A DNA stretch of 64,000 nucleotides from Herbidospora yilanensis (GTDB lineage: Bacteria; Actinomycetota; Actinomycetes; Streptosporangiales; Streptosporangiaceae). Position 1 is the first letter of the stretch. The number at the start of each line of letters is the position of its first letter. The notes under the pieces were generated by a model. It was given only the letters and a program-made list of their open reading frames with translations. It made no database searches and was not told the DNA's origin. The position numbers and the translations under genes were made by a program. This document shows positions 16,701 to 24,300 of the stretch, piece by piece. The stretch spans positions 62,001-126,000 of the forward strand of contig NZ_BBXE01000013.1 of assembly GCF_001570565.1 (NCBI RefSeq), in the 5' to 3' direction.

Positions 16701-17044
16701 TCGAACCGGTTGTTCCTGCGGCCGTCCTGGATGAACAGCGCCGTGTAGTCGCGTTCCTGGGCGAGCTCGTGGTTCAGCCCGTCGAGCTGGACCACGAGCC
16801 GCGACACCTCGGTCAGTCTCCGGTATTCGGCGGAGGTGTTGATCGCGGAGGTGAGCTGCACCGCCGCGAAGATGACACCGACCACCGTCGGGAGCAGGAT
16901 CAGGGCGACGAGACGGGAGCGCACCCGCCAGTTTCCCAGCCGCATGAACGCGGCCCCTGGAGCTTTGGCGGCGGGGGCGGGCGCCGCCTTCTCCTGCACG
17001 CCTGCCTCGATGCCGAGGCCACCTCTCGGGTCGTGCGTTGTCAC
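13763..17044 (-). CDS. cvnA: Conservon 2 sensor histidine kinase CvnA (nitrate/nitrite-sensor type)
   Basis: 1093 residues, GTG start. TM1 near 47-70 (LVALILLPTVVGVIF), an extracytoplasmic NIT-like helical sensor with ELAQERDYTALFI, TM2 at about 360-382 (VLIVVLLLVVLVITT), HAMP, H-box LDHLATRMRRNSENLL with His near 506, N-box ELVENAI, G-box DVGIGMT and G2 MGLFVVGRLALRHG. The tail after about 690 is a long Pro/Gly/Phe-rich disordered region with GGHNT repeats, ending in the conserved blocks EFLPIFAAVESDWF, GLPKRVPKANLVPGS and RSRLASFQAGVRQGRAVARG. The Shine-Dalgarno GAGAGG is rather distant (12 nt), so the start is slightly uncertain. Confidence 0.92.
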   Translation of the reverse strand: MTTHDPRGGLGIEAGVQEKAAPAPAAKAPGAAFMRLGNWRVRSRLVALILLPTVVGVIFAAVQLTSAINTSAEYRRLTEVSRLVVQLDGLNHELAQERDYTALFIQDGRRNNRFDEVQDVSSKVDDLAGKALATLQSLDSSHSTRVLSRAAKIAGWLRGLDGLRKGVRDNDSVPARAAIVMYTTMISELTSLHEDLIRSAGSDERLFADTTALAAFTRAKEDISKSRGLLAITLASRPQQRNVRFDYDDLSDFLSAGRSQDVQLAIFQSEASPADSSFYRQTVKGEMTERAHSMRAAALAQLRQFNGAIQDLDRTRTDDLQRWFDSTTATIDLMREVEKRVGDSVVNQSVTLQDAEQRSAIVSGVLIVVLLLVVLVITTLVAGSLTRPLRRLRREALEIAGSRLPDTVQKLRESGEAADLPEVAPIGVTTSDEIGEVARAFDEVHREAIRLAGDEARLRSNVNSMFVNLSRRTQTLVERQLSLIDGLEQGEQDETRLGNLFKLDHLATRMRRNSENLLVLAGQEPARRWGQPVPIVDVVRASLSEVENYERVAIQVQSGAAVVGQSVNDVVHLIAELVENAISFSPRETRVTVSSNRIDGGGLMISVSDVGIGMTGDELAAANWRLANPPVVDVSVSRRMGLFVVGRLALRHGIRVQLRQQDVGGLTAMVLLPESLLAQPAGAFPGAQQGMPAGAQPALPGSHTGSFGAPAPAAFGQQPALASPTPFETVPRPFGSDGPPDPWAGTTGGTPFDSSFGQLPQRNPFDNPPAGNTLPPAGPPATPRNPFDQPERDPFAPMPERGSFDTGPRMFGGGPSPTDTGPFDRTAFARGPLDSGAFEPPAYDQRGFDTGGHNMGGHNTGGHNTGGHNTGGHNIGGFPSGGYPHPGANDTPWPGQTPGAGTSGWPGGPAENGSWPGTPAQRGPFEPDVDNTGPLPAVRNSPLDEIDEFLPIFAAVESDWFRRAPDQPEVSGDDESPGERTAWSSPAVDAGWQAAQAAAEPSLGGITSSGLPKRVPKANLVPGSADLAASSAPVPVAPAPSLSPDRVRSRLASFQAGVRQGRAVARGDISEEQGWPGANPAQGQGQETDKDEA
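14416..14495 (-). repeat. 15-bp tandem repeats encoding (GGHNT)n in CvnA2
   Basis: Five to six copies of a 15-bp unit (CCACCCGTGTTGTGG-like on plus) encode GGHNT/GGHNM/GGHNI in the disordered cytoplasmic tail. The array is in frame and His-bearing like the PQHTG array of CvnA1, but the peptide and codons differ, so the two arrays probably expanded independently. Confidence 0.9.
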
Positions 17045-17173
17045 TGGCTTTTACAACCTCTCGCCTGTCACACCTGTTGCCCTCTATGGCACCAGAAATT
17101 GGAACACACTGTTACCAGATCAGCGAATTACACCCGGATCGCCGAATCGGACATTCAGTGCGATTGGTGCTTA

Positions 17174-18457
17174 TTACTTGGCCGCGACCTTCTCGATGAC
17201 GTCCGCGGCCACGCGGAGGCCGTCCCGGCGGCGGAGCTCCTCGCCCTTCGCGGCCAGGTCGGCGCGGAGAGCGGAGTCGCCGAGCAGGCGGTCGAGGGCG
17301 CCGATGAGGTCCTCGTCGGAGAACTTGTAGGTGTCCAGGCGGACGCCGTAGCCCTTCTCGTCGACACGCTGGGCGTTGTCGTACTGGTCCCAGAACAGCG
17401 GCAGCACGATCATCGGCTTGCCGAAGTGCAGCGCCTCGGTGGTGGTGTTGTTGCCGCCGTGGGTGATGACGAGGTCGACCAGCGGGATGATCTTCGTCTG
17501 CGGAACGAACTCGGCGCCCCACATGTTGGAGGCCAACTCGATCTCCTCGTGGAGGGGGCCCTTGGAGACGATGTACTGATGCGGCGTACGCGACAGCACG
17601 TCGATCACCCGGCGCATGAGCTCGACGTCAGCCGAGCCGAGCGAACCGAGCGAGAAGTAGATCAGCGCGTTGTCACCGCGCTCGAACGGCAACGTGAAGT
17701 CCTCGTCCGTCTCGCGTACCGACGAGTCCAGCCGGGTCCACGAAGGCCCGAGCGGGCGCTCGACAGTGTAGTCGAGGAATTCGGGGTAAACGTAGAGGTT
17801 CGCGTCCCCCTCGTGGATGAAGTCGAGGTCCGGGAGCGGCGGGGCGCCCTGCTCCACGACCCACTCGTTGTACGCCGTCCAGATCTCGCGGTGGGTGCGG
17901 TCGTACTCCTCGTTGAACTCCTTCCACCCCTCACCGGTGGCCGGGAGACCCGAGAAGACCGGGGCGACGCCCTCGCCGCGCATCTCCAGCGGGTTGCACG
18001 ACATGATGCGCACGAACGGCACGCCCGCGGTGAGCAGCGCGGGGAAGGTGATGACGTTGTCCTCGACGATGACGTCGGGCTTCACCCGCTCGATGATCGC
18101 CTTGAGCTGGGGCTCGCAGTACTTCGCGCCGTCGATGAGGGCGTCCCAGATCGGCTTGGTGACCGTCTCGAGCTGCTCCTGCGTCGACTTGCGGTATTCG
18201 GGCGCGGTGTCGCGGATGAAGTCCTTCCAGAACTGGCCCGCGTCCTGCTCCTCGGCGTCGTCGGCCGGCGGGGCGAGGTCGACCAGGTCCTCCTCGAACC
18301 CGAGGGCGGTCAGCTTGCCCTTCCACGACGCCTCGGCCGCGAACACCACACGGTGGCCGCGCTTGAGCAGGACGTCTCCGATGCCGATGCAGTTGTTGGT
18401 GGGCCCGTACGCGCTCTCCGGCATGAACAGGACGGTCAGCGGCTTCTCAGCAGACAT
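17174..18457 (-). CDS. MGT-family UDP-glycosyltransferase (GT1-like)
   Basis: 427 residues. The N-terminal Rossmann half starts TVLFMPESAYGPTNNCIGIG. The C-terminal donor-binding half has FSLGSLG and the GT1 signature THGGNNTTTEALHFGKPMIVLPLFWDQYDNAQ, as in macrolide and other small-molecule glycosyltransferases. The acceptor is unknown. ATG 18457 was chosen over an upstream start because AGAAGAGA lies just ahead of it and the family fold begins there. It lies between the orphan binding protein and conservon 2, same strand, 129 nt ahead of cvnA2. A terminator separates it from the upstream gene. Confidence 0.87.
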   Translation of the reverse strand: MSAEKPLTVLFMPESAYGPTNNCIGIGDVLLKRGHRVVFAAEASWKGKLTALGFEEDLVDLAPPADDAEEQDAGQFWKDFIRDTAPEYRKSTQEQLETVTKPIWDALIDGAKYCEPQLKAIIERVKPDVIVEDNVITFPALLTAGVPFVRIMSCNPLEMRGEGVAPVFSGLPATGEGWKEFNEEYDRTHREIWTAYNEWVVEQGAPPLPDLDFIHEGDANLYVYPEFLDYTVERPLGPSWTRLDSSVRETDEDFTLPFERGDNALIYFSLGSLGSADVELMRRVIDVLSRTPHQYIVSKGPLHEEIELASNMWGAEFVPQTKIIPLVDLVITHGGNNTTTEALHFGKPMIVLPLFWDQYDNAQRVDEKGYGVRLDTYKFSDEDLIGALDRLLGDSALRADLAAKGEELRRRDGLRVAADVIEKVAAK

Positions 18458-18505
18458 GGGTTCTCTTCTCGCGGTAAACGATCGTTCCAACGCTCGCGGC
18501 GAAAA

Positions 18506-18533
18506 GCGGCGAAGCCCCCGGGGACTCCGCCGC
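18506..18533 (-). terminator. Intrinsic terminator downstream of the PotD-like gene
   Basis: On the minus strand a 28-nt hairpin (GCGGCGGAGTCC ... CTTCGCCGC, two G-U pairs, about 12 bp with a CCGG loop) is followed by TTTT (18505-18502). It starts 16 nt after the binding-protein stop codon and should end most transcription before the glycosyltransferase gene. Confidence 0.8.
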
Positions 18534-18549
18534 GGTGCCCGTCACAGCG

Positions 18550-19683
18550 TCACTGCGCGGCGGTGACCTCGGTCGACAGGGTCGTGTACTTCACCGAGTC
18601 GGCGCCCAGGTCGATGATCGACTCGCCCTGCAGCAGATCGGCCGGGGTGTACTTCAGCGGCTCGTTCGAGGCGAGGACGTCGGCCGGGATCTTCTCCATC
18701 GCGGCCTTGTTCGGAACCTTGTACAGGATGTTCGTCGCCGCCCAGCCGTGCTGCTCCGGGTCGAGGATGAAGTTGATGAAGGCGTGCGCGGCTTCCTTGT
18801 TCTTGGACGCCTTCAGGATCACCATCGTGTCCACCCAGAGGTCGCTGCCCTCCTTGGGCACGACGAAGCCGACGTTGGGCTCCCCGGTGGGGCACCAGCC
18901 GTCCCAGGCCTCGGCCATGACGGCCTCGCCCTTGGTGACCTTGGCGCCGAAGTCGGTGTCGTCGAAGGCCAGCAGCTTGGGCTTGGCGGCCTCCAGCATC
19001 TCCTTGGCCTTGGCGATCACCGCGTCGTCGGTGGTGTTGATCGACGCGTTCATGGCCTTGAGGGCGGGCAGCGCGAGCCAGCGCTCGGTGGTCATGAGGG
19101 TGATCTTCTTCTCGTACTCCGGCTTCGGCTGGAGAAGATCGTTCCAGCTCGTGGGAGCGGGCTTCACCAGGTCGGTCCGGTAGCAGATGCCGGTCGTGCC
19201 CCAGGTGTAGGGAACCGAGAAGTTGTTGCCCTTGTCGTAGGACAGGTTCGAGGCCTCGGGGTAGAGGTTCGCGAGGTTCGGGATGAGCTCCTTGTGCAGG
19301 GGCTCCAGCAGGCCTGCCTCGTTGAGGGCCTGGGCGTACTGACCCGACACGAAGGCCACGTCGAAACCCTCACCCTTGGACGCGGTGATCTTGGCCATCG
19401 CGGTCTCGTTGGTGTCGTGGATGGCCTTCTTGATGGTGAAGCCGAGCTTCTCCTTGACGCGCTTGTCCAGATCCTCGGGGCTGTAACCGTCCCAGATGGT
19501 GAAGGTGAGGCTCTGCTTGGTGAGATTGGCGTTCGGGTCGAGCTGCGCGGCGGTGGCGCTCGGCGCGGCGGCGCCGTCCGCCGTGTTGGCGGAGTTCGAG
19601 CCGCCACACGCGGCCAGGGCGAGGACAAGGCCGGCGGCGGTGACAACAGCCGGCAGATGACGGGTGTGCCGGATTCGGGACAC
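18550..19683 (-). CDS. Orphan polyamine-type solute-binding lipoprotein (PotD/PotF-like)
   Basis: 377 residues from GTG 19683, preceded by AGAAGGAG at 6-8 nt spacing, which decides it against a longer in-frame start. Signal peptide with lipobox LAAC, Cys at 26. Mature protein: LTFTIWDGYSPEDLDKRVKE, VPYTWGTTGICYRTDLV and a C-terminal HAFINFILDPEQ match spermidine/putrescine-binding proteins. No permease or ATPase gene is adjacent, so it either uses a distant transporter or serves as a ligand sensor. It is placed between conservon 3 and conservon 2, and has its own terminator, hence probably monocistronic. Confidence 0.85.
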   Translation of the reverse strand: MSRIRHTRHLPAVVTAAGLVLALAACGGSNSANTADGAAAPSATAAQLDPNANLTKQSLTFTIWDGYSPEDLDKRVKEKLGFTIKKAIHDTNETAMAKITASKGEGFDVAFVSGQYAQALNEAGLLEPLHKELIPNLANLYPEASNLSYDKGNNFSVPYTWGTTGICYRTDLVKPAPTSWNDLLQPKPEYEKKITLMTTERWLALPALKAMNASINTTDDAVIAKAKEMLEAAKPKLLAFDDTDFGAKVTKGEAVMAEAWDGWCPTGEPNVGFVVPKEGSDLWVDTMVILKASKNKEAAHAFINFILDPEQHGWAATNILYKVPNKAAMEKIPADVLASNEPLKYTPADLLQGESIIDLGADSVKYTTLSTEVTAAQ

Positions 19684-19816
19684 GACCGCTACTCCTTCTG
19701 AAATTTGCCTGAGGGTCTGCAGGGGGGCAGACCAAAGGGGGAGTGTTGCAGCACGTATCAACACAGATCAAGACTTTTCAGGACATTGTTAGCTGGACGT
19801 TCACACTTCGATTTGA

Positions 19817-19834
19817 AGGATGCTTCAGCATCCT
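19817..19834. promoter_or_regulatory. Palindrome AGGATGCT-TC-AGCATCCT upstream of the PotD-like gene
   Basis: Perfect 8-bp arms with a 2-nt spacer, 134 nt upstream of the binding-protein start. No T-tract follows on either strand, so an operator is more likely than a terminator. No cognate regulator gene is adjacent. Confidence 0.5.
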
Positions 19835-19901
19835 GTCAACAAGTGAAATGGGACTCCAACTCTCAAACATCAACAAACCACCACAACCCGGACAAAAACA
19901 T

Positions 19902-19928
19902 GGGCCACCTGCCGGGGACAGATGGCCC
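19902..19928 (-). terminator. Intrinsic terminator of conservon 3
   Basis: Read on minus: GGGCCATCTG, 7-nt loop, CAGGTGGCCC (10 bp with one G-U), then ATG and TTTTT (19898-19894). It begins 31 nt after the cvnD3 stop codon, correctly placed to end the cvnA3-B3-C3-D3 transcript. Confidence 0.82.
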
Positions 19929-19959
19929 TCAATGCCCGTGAGGTGCGGATTGTTCCCGA

Positions 19960-20544
19960 TCAGTATTGCCGACCGTATGCGGAACGCACGGTCAGTACGT
20001 ACTCAACAAGGGTGATCAGGGTGGACTTGACGGCTTCGCGGGACCGCGCGTCCGTCCGCACGATGGGCACGTGCGGCTGCAGCGACAGAGCCTCGCGAAT
20101 CTGCTCCTCGGCGTGCATGAACACGCCGTCCCACCCGTTCAGCGCCACGACGAACGGAAGCTGCGCCTCCTCGAAGTAGTCGATCGCCGGGAAGCTGTCG
20201 GCAAGCCTGCGGCTGTCGACCAGAACGACCGCGCCGATCGCGCCGCGGACCAGATCGTCCCACATGAACCAGAACCTGTGCTGCCCGGGGGTTCCGAACA
20301 GGTAAAGGATGAGGTCCTGATCGAGCGAGAGACGACCGAAGTCCATGGCGACCGTGGTGGTCGTCTTCTCCGGCGTGAGCCCGAGGTCGTCGATCCCCGC
20401 GCTGGCGTCGGTCATGACGGCCTCGGTCGTCAGCGGAAGGATCTCCGAGACGGCGCCGACGAACGTCGTCTTGCCCACGCCGAAACCACCCGCCACGACG
20501 ATCTTCGTCGAGGTCAGGCCGCGACTAGAGCCTGCGAAGTCCAC
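19960..20544 (-). CDS. cvnD: Conservon 3 GTP-binding protein CvnD
   Basis: 194 residues, GTG start (DFAGSSRGLTSTKIVVAGG). P-loop GGFGVGKT at 19-26 and FGTPGQHRFWFMWDD are intact; NGWD occupies the NKxD position. It is more divergent than copies 1 and 2 in the C-terminal 70 residues (FVVALNGWDGVFMHAEEQI), but the nucleotide-binding half is nearly identical. It overlaps cvnC by 20 nt and is followed by an intrinsic terminator. Confidence 0.93.
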   Translation of the reverse strand: MDFAGSSRGLTSTKIVVAGGFGVGKTTFVGAVSEILPLTTEAVMTDASAGIDDLGLTPEKTTTTVAMDFGRLSLDQDLILYLFGTPGQHRFWFMWDDLVRGAIGAVVLVDSRRLADSFPAIDYFEEAQLPFVVALNGWDGVFMHAEEQIREALSLQPHVPIVRTDARSREAVKSTLITLVEYVLTVRSAYGRQY

Positions 20545-20887
20545 TGAGCACCCTTTCGAGCAAGTTAAGGTCGGGCTGACCCGAGCTGATGAGCTGTGGC
20601 ATGTGCAGTCGCACCAGCCCTTCGTCGGCCATGTCGGCGATCAGCACCCGCGCCACCCCGAGGGGGACCCGGAGCAGCGCGGAGATCTCCGCGACCGATC
20701 GCACGGATCGGCAGAGCGTCATGATCGCCTCCTGCTCGGGGCCGAGCAGGGAGTAGTCATCGCCCATCATGGTCGCCGTGGAGACCAGCGTCTCCATCGC
20801 CAGATGGTAACGCGGCTCGGCGCGTCCTCCGGTGACGGCGTAAGGACGGAAAAGGGGTTCGTCCTCGGTCCCCTCACCCGCGCGCAT
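20525..20887 (-). CDS. cvnC: Conservon 3 DUF742 protein CvnC
   Basis: 120 residues. DUF742 motifs FRPYAVTGGRAEPRY, LCRSVRSVAEISALLRVPLG, VARVLIADMADEGLVRLHMP and C-terminus LNLLERVLSGLRRL. The N-terminal half and the SSGQPDLN segment differ from the other two copies. Start ATG 20887 has only a weak Shine-Dalgarno (GGCGGTGA region). Confidence 0.9.
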   Translation of the reverse strand: MRAGEGTEDEPLFRPYAVTGGRAEPRYHLAMETLVSTATMMGDDYSLLGPEQEAIMTLCRSVRSVAEISALLRVPLGVARVLIADMADEGLVRLHMPQLISSGQPDLNLLERVLSGLRRL

Positions 20888-20893
20888 CGGGCA

Positions 20894-21313
20894 TCACCGC
20901 CGCGCCGAGTGCAGTTCGGCACGCAGAGCCGGGGTCAGCGCCTGTCCGGCGCGCTCCACCAGAAGGGTCATCTGGTACGCCACAAGGCCCAGATCACAAT
21001 CGTGTGACGCCATCACCGCGAGGGCCGAACCGTCACTGATCGACATCACCATGAGCAGTCCGCGCTGCATCTCCACGACGGTCTGCCGGACCGAACCGCC
21101 CTCGAACACCCGGGAGGCGCCGGTGGTCAGAGAGGCCAGGCCGGCCGCCACCGCGGCGAGCTGGTCGGCCCGGTCGGGCGGGAACCCGTGGGAGTGGGCC
21201 AGGCGCAGGCCGTCGGCCGAGACCACCACCGCGTGCGCCACCCCCGGGGTGCCGCTCACGAAGTCGGTGATCAGCCAGTCGAACCTGCTGACGTCGACGC
21301 TGAGCTCAGTCAC
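20894..21313 (-). CDS. cvnB: Conservon 3 roadblock/LC7 protein CvnB
   Basis: 139 residues, GTG start within a GTGA overlap with cvnA3 and preceded by GAGGAGGG. Roadblock/LC7 domain: FDWLITDFVSGTPGVAHAVV, HGFPPDRADQLA, LLMVMSISDGSALAVMA. It lacks the two cysteines near SCL and DCD shared in part with the other copies (SAL here), marking it as the older paralogue. Confidence 0.92.
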   Translation of the reverse strand: MTELSVDVSRFDWLITDFVSGTPGVAHAVVVSADGLRLAHSHGFPPDRADQLAAVAAGLASLTTGASRVFEGGSVRQTVVEMQRGLLMVMSISDGSALAVMASHDCDLGLVAYQMTLLVERAGQALTPALRAELHSARR

Positions 21314-24300
21314 GAGCCCTCCTCCTCATTACCCGTGCCTTCCTGCGTCCTTTCGGCCCGCCCTCGGCGTACGCCCTGCTGGAGACTGGACAACCGGTCG
21401 CGTACGGCCTCGGGCGACACCTGGGGCCGGGGCGGCTCCGGCGGCGGCGCGCCCTGGGGCTGCGTCCCGACGGAACCTGGCACCAGATTGGCACGAGGCG
21501 TCCGCTTCGGGAGCCCCGACTGTGTGACGCCCCCCGAGGCCGGTTCGTTGGCCGCACGGGCCGCCTGGAAGCCCTGATCGGCATGCCGCCCCCACGGAGA
21601 CGTCCCAGGCGTCACAGGCGCATCTGGAGCCCCAGGAGCAGCGGGCGGTTCCGGCCGGGTGAACCAGGCCGACGACTCGACCGACGCGAAGATCGGCAGG
21701 AACTCGTCGCCCCGCTCCAGCGGCGTGTCCGCCACCGGCCGCCCGATCGGCGGCGCACCGGCGGGCGCCCCGAGGACGGGAAACGCGCCCGAGTGCTCGG
21801 TGAACGGCGGCGCGAGCGGCGTCGGCCGCGTGTCCCCGGCCGCCGACCGCGACCGCCCGGTCTGCCCGGCCGAACCGCCGAGACCACCGGAACCCGCAGG
21901 ACCGCCTGGACGCGCCGCACCGCCGGGACCAGCGGGACCACTAGCGCCATGAGAGCCGCCAGGACCGCCGAGACCCAACGCACCGCCGGAACCAGCAGGG
22001 CCACCCACGCCATGAGAGCCGCCAGGACCGCCGAGACCCAACGCACCGCCGGGACCAGCAGGGCCACCGCCGCCACCAGCGCCGTCGGGCCCGGCCGGGC
22101 CCGGCTGCCCGGTCCGGGCGATCGGGCCGGTCGCGCTCGTGGAGCCGATCGGGCCGATCGGGCCGGTCGAGTTGGCCGAGCCGGTCGGGCCGGTCGGGCC
22201 GGTCGGGTTCGTCGGGCCGGTCGGGTTCGTCGGGTTCGTGGGGTGGCGGCGTTCGAAGCCGGGGAACGTCCCGCCCGGGGGCTGGCTCTGGCGGGGCACC
22301 CGGCCGCCGGGCGACGTGAACGAGTCGTCCGCCGGAGTGCGGGGCGACGGCGGCTTGCGCTGCGGCAGCCCGCCCGGTCCGGCCGGGACGGGGCCGGTCG
22401 GGTGGGGGCCCGTGCCGAAGGAGCCCGTGCTGATCGGGCCCGTGCTGATCGGGCCCGTGGTGACGGGGCCGGGCCCGGCGGTGAAGGGGCCGGTCGAGAC
22501 GGCGGGCAGCGGGCCCGTGGGGAGTTCCGGGCGGGGCCGGGTCACCTGGGGCTGCTGCGGGGGCTGGGCGGGGGCGTCGGCGTTGCTGATGAGCTCGGCC
22601 GGGAACAGCACCATCGCGATGATGCCGGTGCTGTCGCCGCGCCGGAGCTGGACCCGGATGCCGTGGCGTCCGGCCAGGCGGCCGACCACGAACAGGCCCA
22701 TGCGGCGGGAGACCGAGACGTCCACGACGGGCGGCTCGGCCAGCCGGGTGTTGATCTCCAGCAGCTCGTCGGGGCTCAGGCCCATGCCGTTGTCGGTGAT
22801 GGCCAGCAGCACCGCGCCGCCCTCGATGGGGCTGCTCGACACGATGACCTTGGTGCTGGGCGGCGAGAACGAGATGGCGTTCTCGACCAGCTCGGCCACC
22901 AGGTGGACGACGTCGTTGGCGGCGTGCCCGGCGATGGCCGGCGAGCGGTGGACCCGCACGGTCACCCGCTCGTAGTCCTCGACCTCCGACAACGAGGCGC
23001 GCACGACGTCCACGAGCCGGGCCGGGGAGCTGCGCTTGCGCGCGGTCTCGTGCCCGGCCAGAACCAGCAGGTTCTCGGAGTTGCGGCGCATGCGGGTGGC
23101 CAGGTGGTCGAGCTTGAACAGGTCGGCCAGGCGGGCGCCGTCCTGCTCGCCCCGCTCCAGGCCGTCGATCAGCGAGATCTGGCGTTCGACCAGGGTCTGG
23201 GTGCGCCGCGACAGGTTGACGAACATCGCGTTGACGTTGTTGCGCAGCCGCGACTCCTCGCCCGCCAGCTTGACCGCCTGGAGGTGGACCTCGTCGAAGG
23301 CCTGGGCGACCTCGCCGATCTCGTCCTGGTTGTCGACCGCGATGGGCTGCACCGCCGGGGAGGTGTCGCCGGTCTCCGACTCGCGCATGCGGCGCACGAT
23401 CTCCGGCAGCCGGCTGCCCGCGATCTCCAGCGCCTCGGCGCGCAGCCGCCGCAGCGGGCGCACCATCGAGCGGGCGATCAGCACGGTCGTCACCAGGACC
23501 AGCAGGATCAGCGCGAGGATGAGCGCGCCGGCCACGATGGCGCTGCGGCGCTCGGTCGAGCGCAGGTCGTCGGCGCGGGACCGCAGCGCGGTCGCCACCT
23601 GGGTCTCGACCCCGGAGATCGCGTCGAGCACGGTGCCGTTGTCGCGGAACCAGTCCTGCGCGGTCAGCACCCGGCCGGGGATCGGCTTCAGCGGCTGGTT
23701 GCGCGAGCCGAGGGCGACCGCCCAGGCCTTGGCCATCTCGACGTCGGTGCTCGCCTTGCTGATCCGGGCGGCGTGGAAGGCCTGGAACTGGGCCGTGTTC
23801 GCCTCGGCGTTGAAGGCGCTCTCGTACGTCTCCTGCCGCGACCACGAGCCCAGGAAACGCTGGAGGTCGTCGGGGGTGAACGACTGGCGGGGCTCCAGGA
23901 GCTCGCCGACCATGATGGCCCGCTGCTGCGAGGCCTCGTCCTTGACGTGGGCGAGCGCGCTCAGCGCACGCGACGAGGAGACGACGCCGGGGTCGTCGCT
24001 GAGCTCGCCGAGGTCGTCGTGCAGGCGCAGGACGGTGGCGATGGTCGGGCCGTACTCGAAGAAGACCGAGGTCCTCGGGTCGTCGTCGCGTTCGGCGGCG
24101 TGGCTGTCGGCCACCGTCTCCAGGCGGTTGAGCACCTGGCGGGCGTCCTCGACGACACGCGGCCCGAACGACTCGTCGAGGGCGCGGAGATCGGCCGAGG
24201 ACGTCTTGATCAGGCCGTCGACGACCAGTTTCTGTTTGGACAGCGTGTCCTGGTGCTGGCGGATCGTCTCGTCGGCGTTGCGCAGCGCGCTCTGCACGCC

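Larger units (their letters stand above)
19684..19959. promoter_or_regulatory. Intergenic region between cvnD3 and the PotD-like gene
   Basis: 276 nt, AT-richer than flanking genes. It carries the conservon 3 terminator (19902-19928) and an isolated near-perfect palindrome (19817-19834) that probably belongs to the PotD-like promoter. A tempting small ORF on plus (19743-20015) has no Shine-Dalgarno and non-actinomycete codon use, and is not supported. Confidence 0.5.

Noticed and set aside
14390-19183. A 1597-codon open frame on plus across cvnA2 and beyond
   Set aside because: It is antisense to well-supported genes (kinase, glycosyltransferase, binding protein), has no domain signatures and reflects high GC with few stops.
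19743-20015. Small plus-strand ORF of 90 codons in the cvnD3-potD gap
   Set aside because: No Shine-Dalgarno, atypical codon use, and it covers a terminator and a palindrome; it runs antisense into cvnD3.
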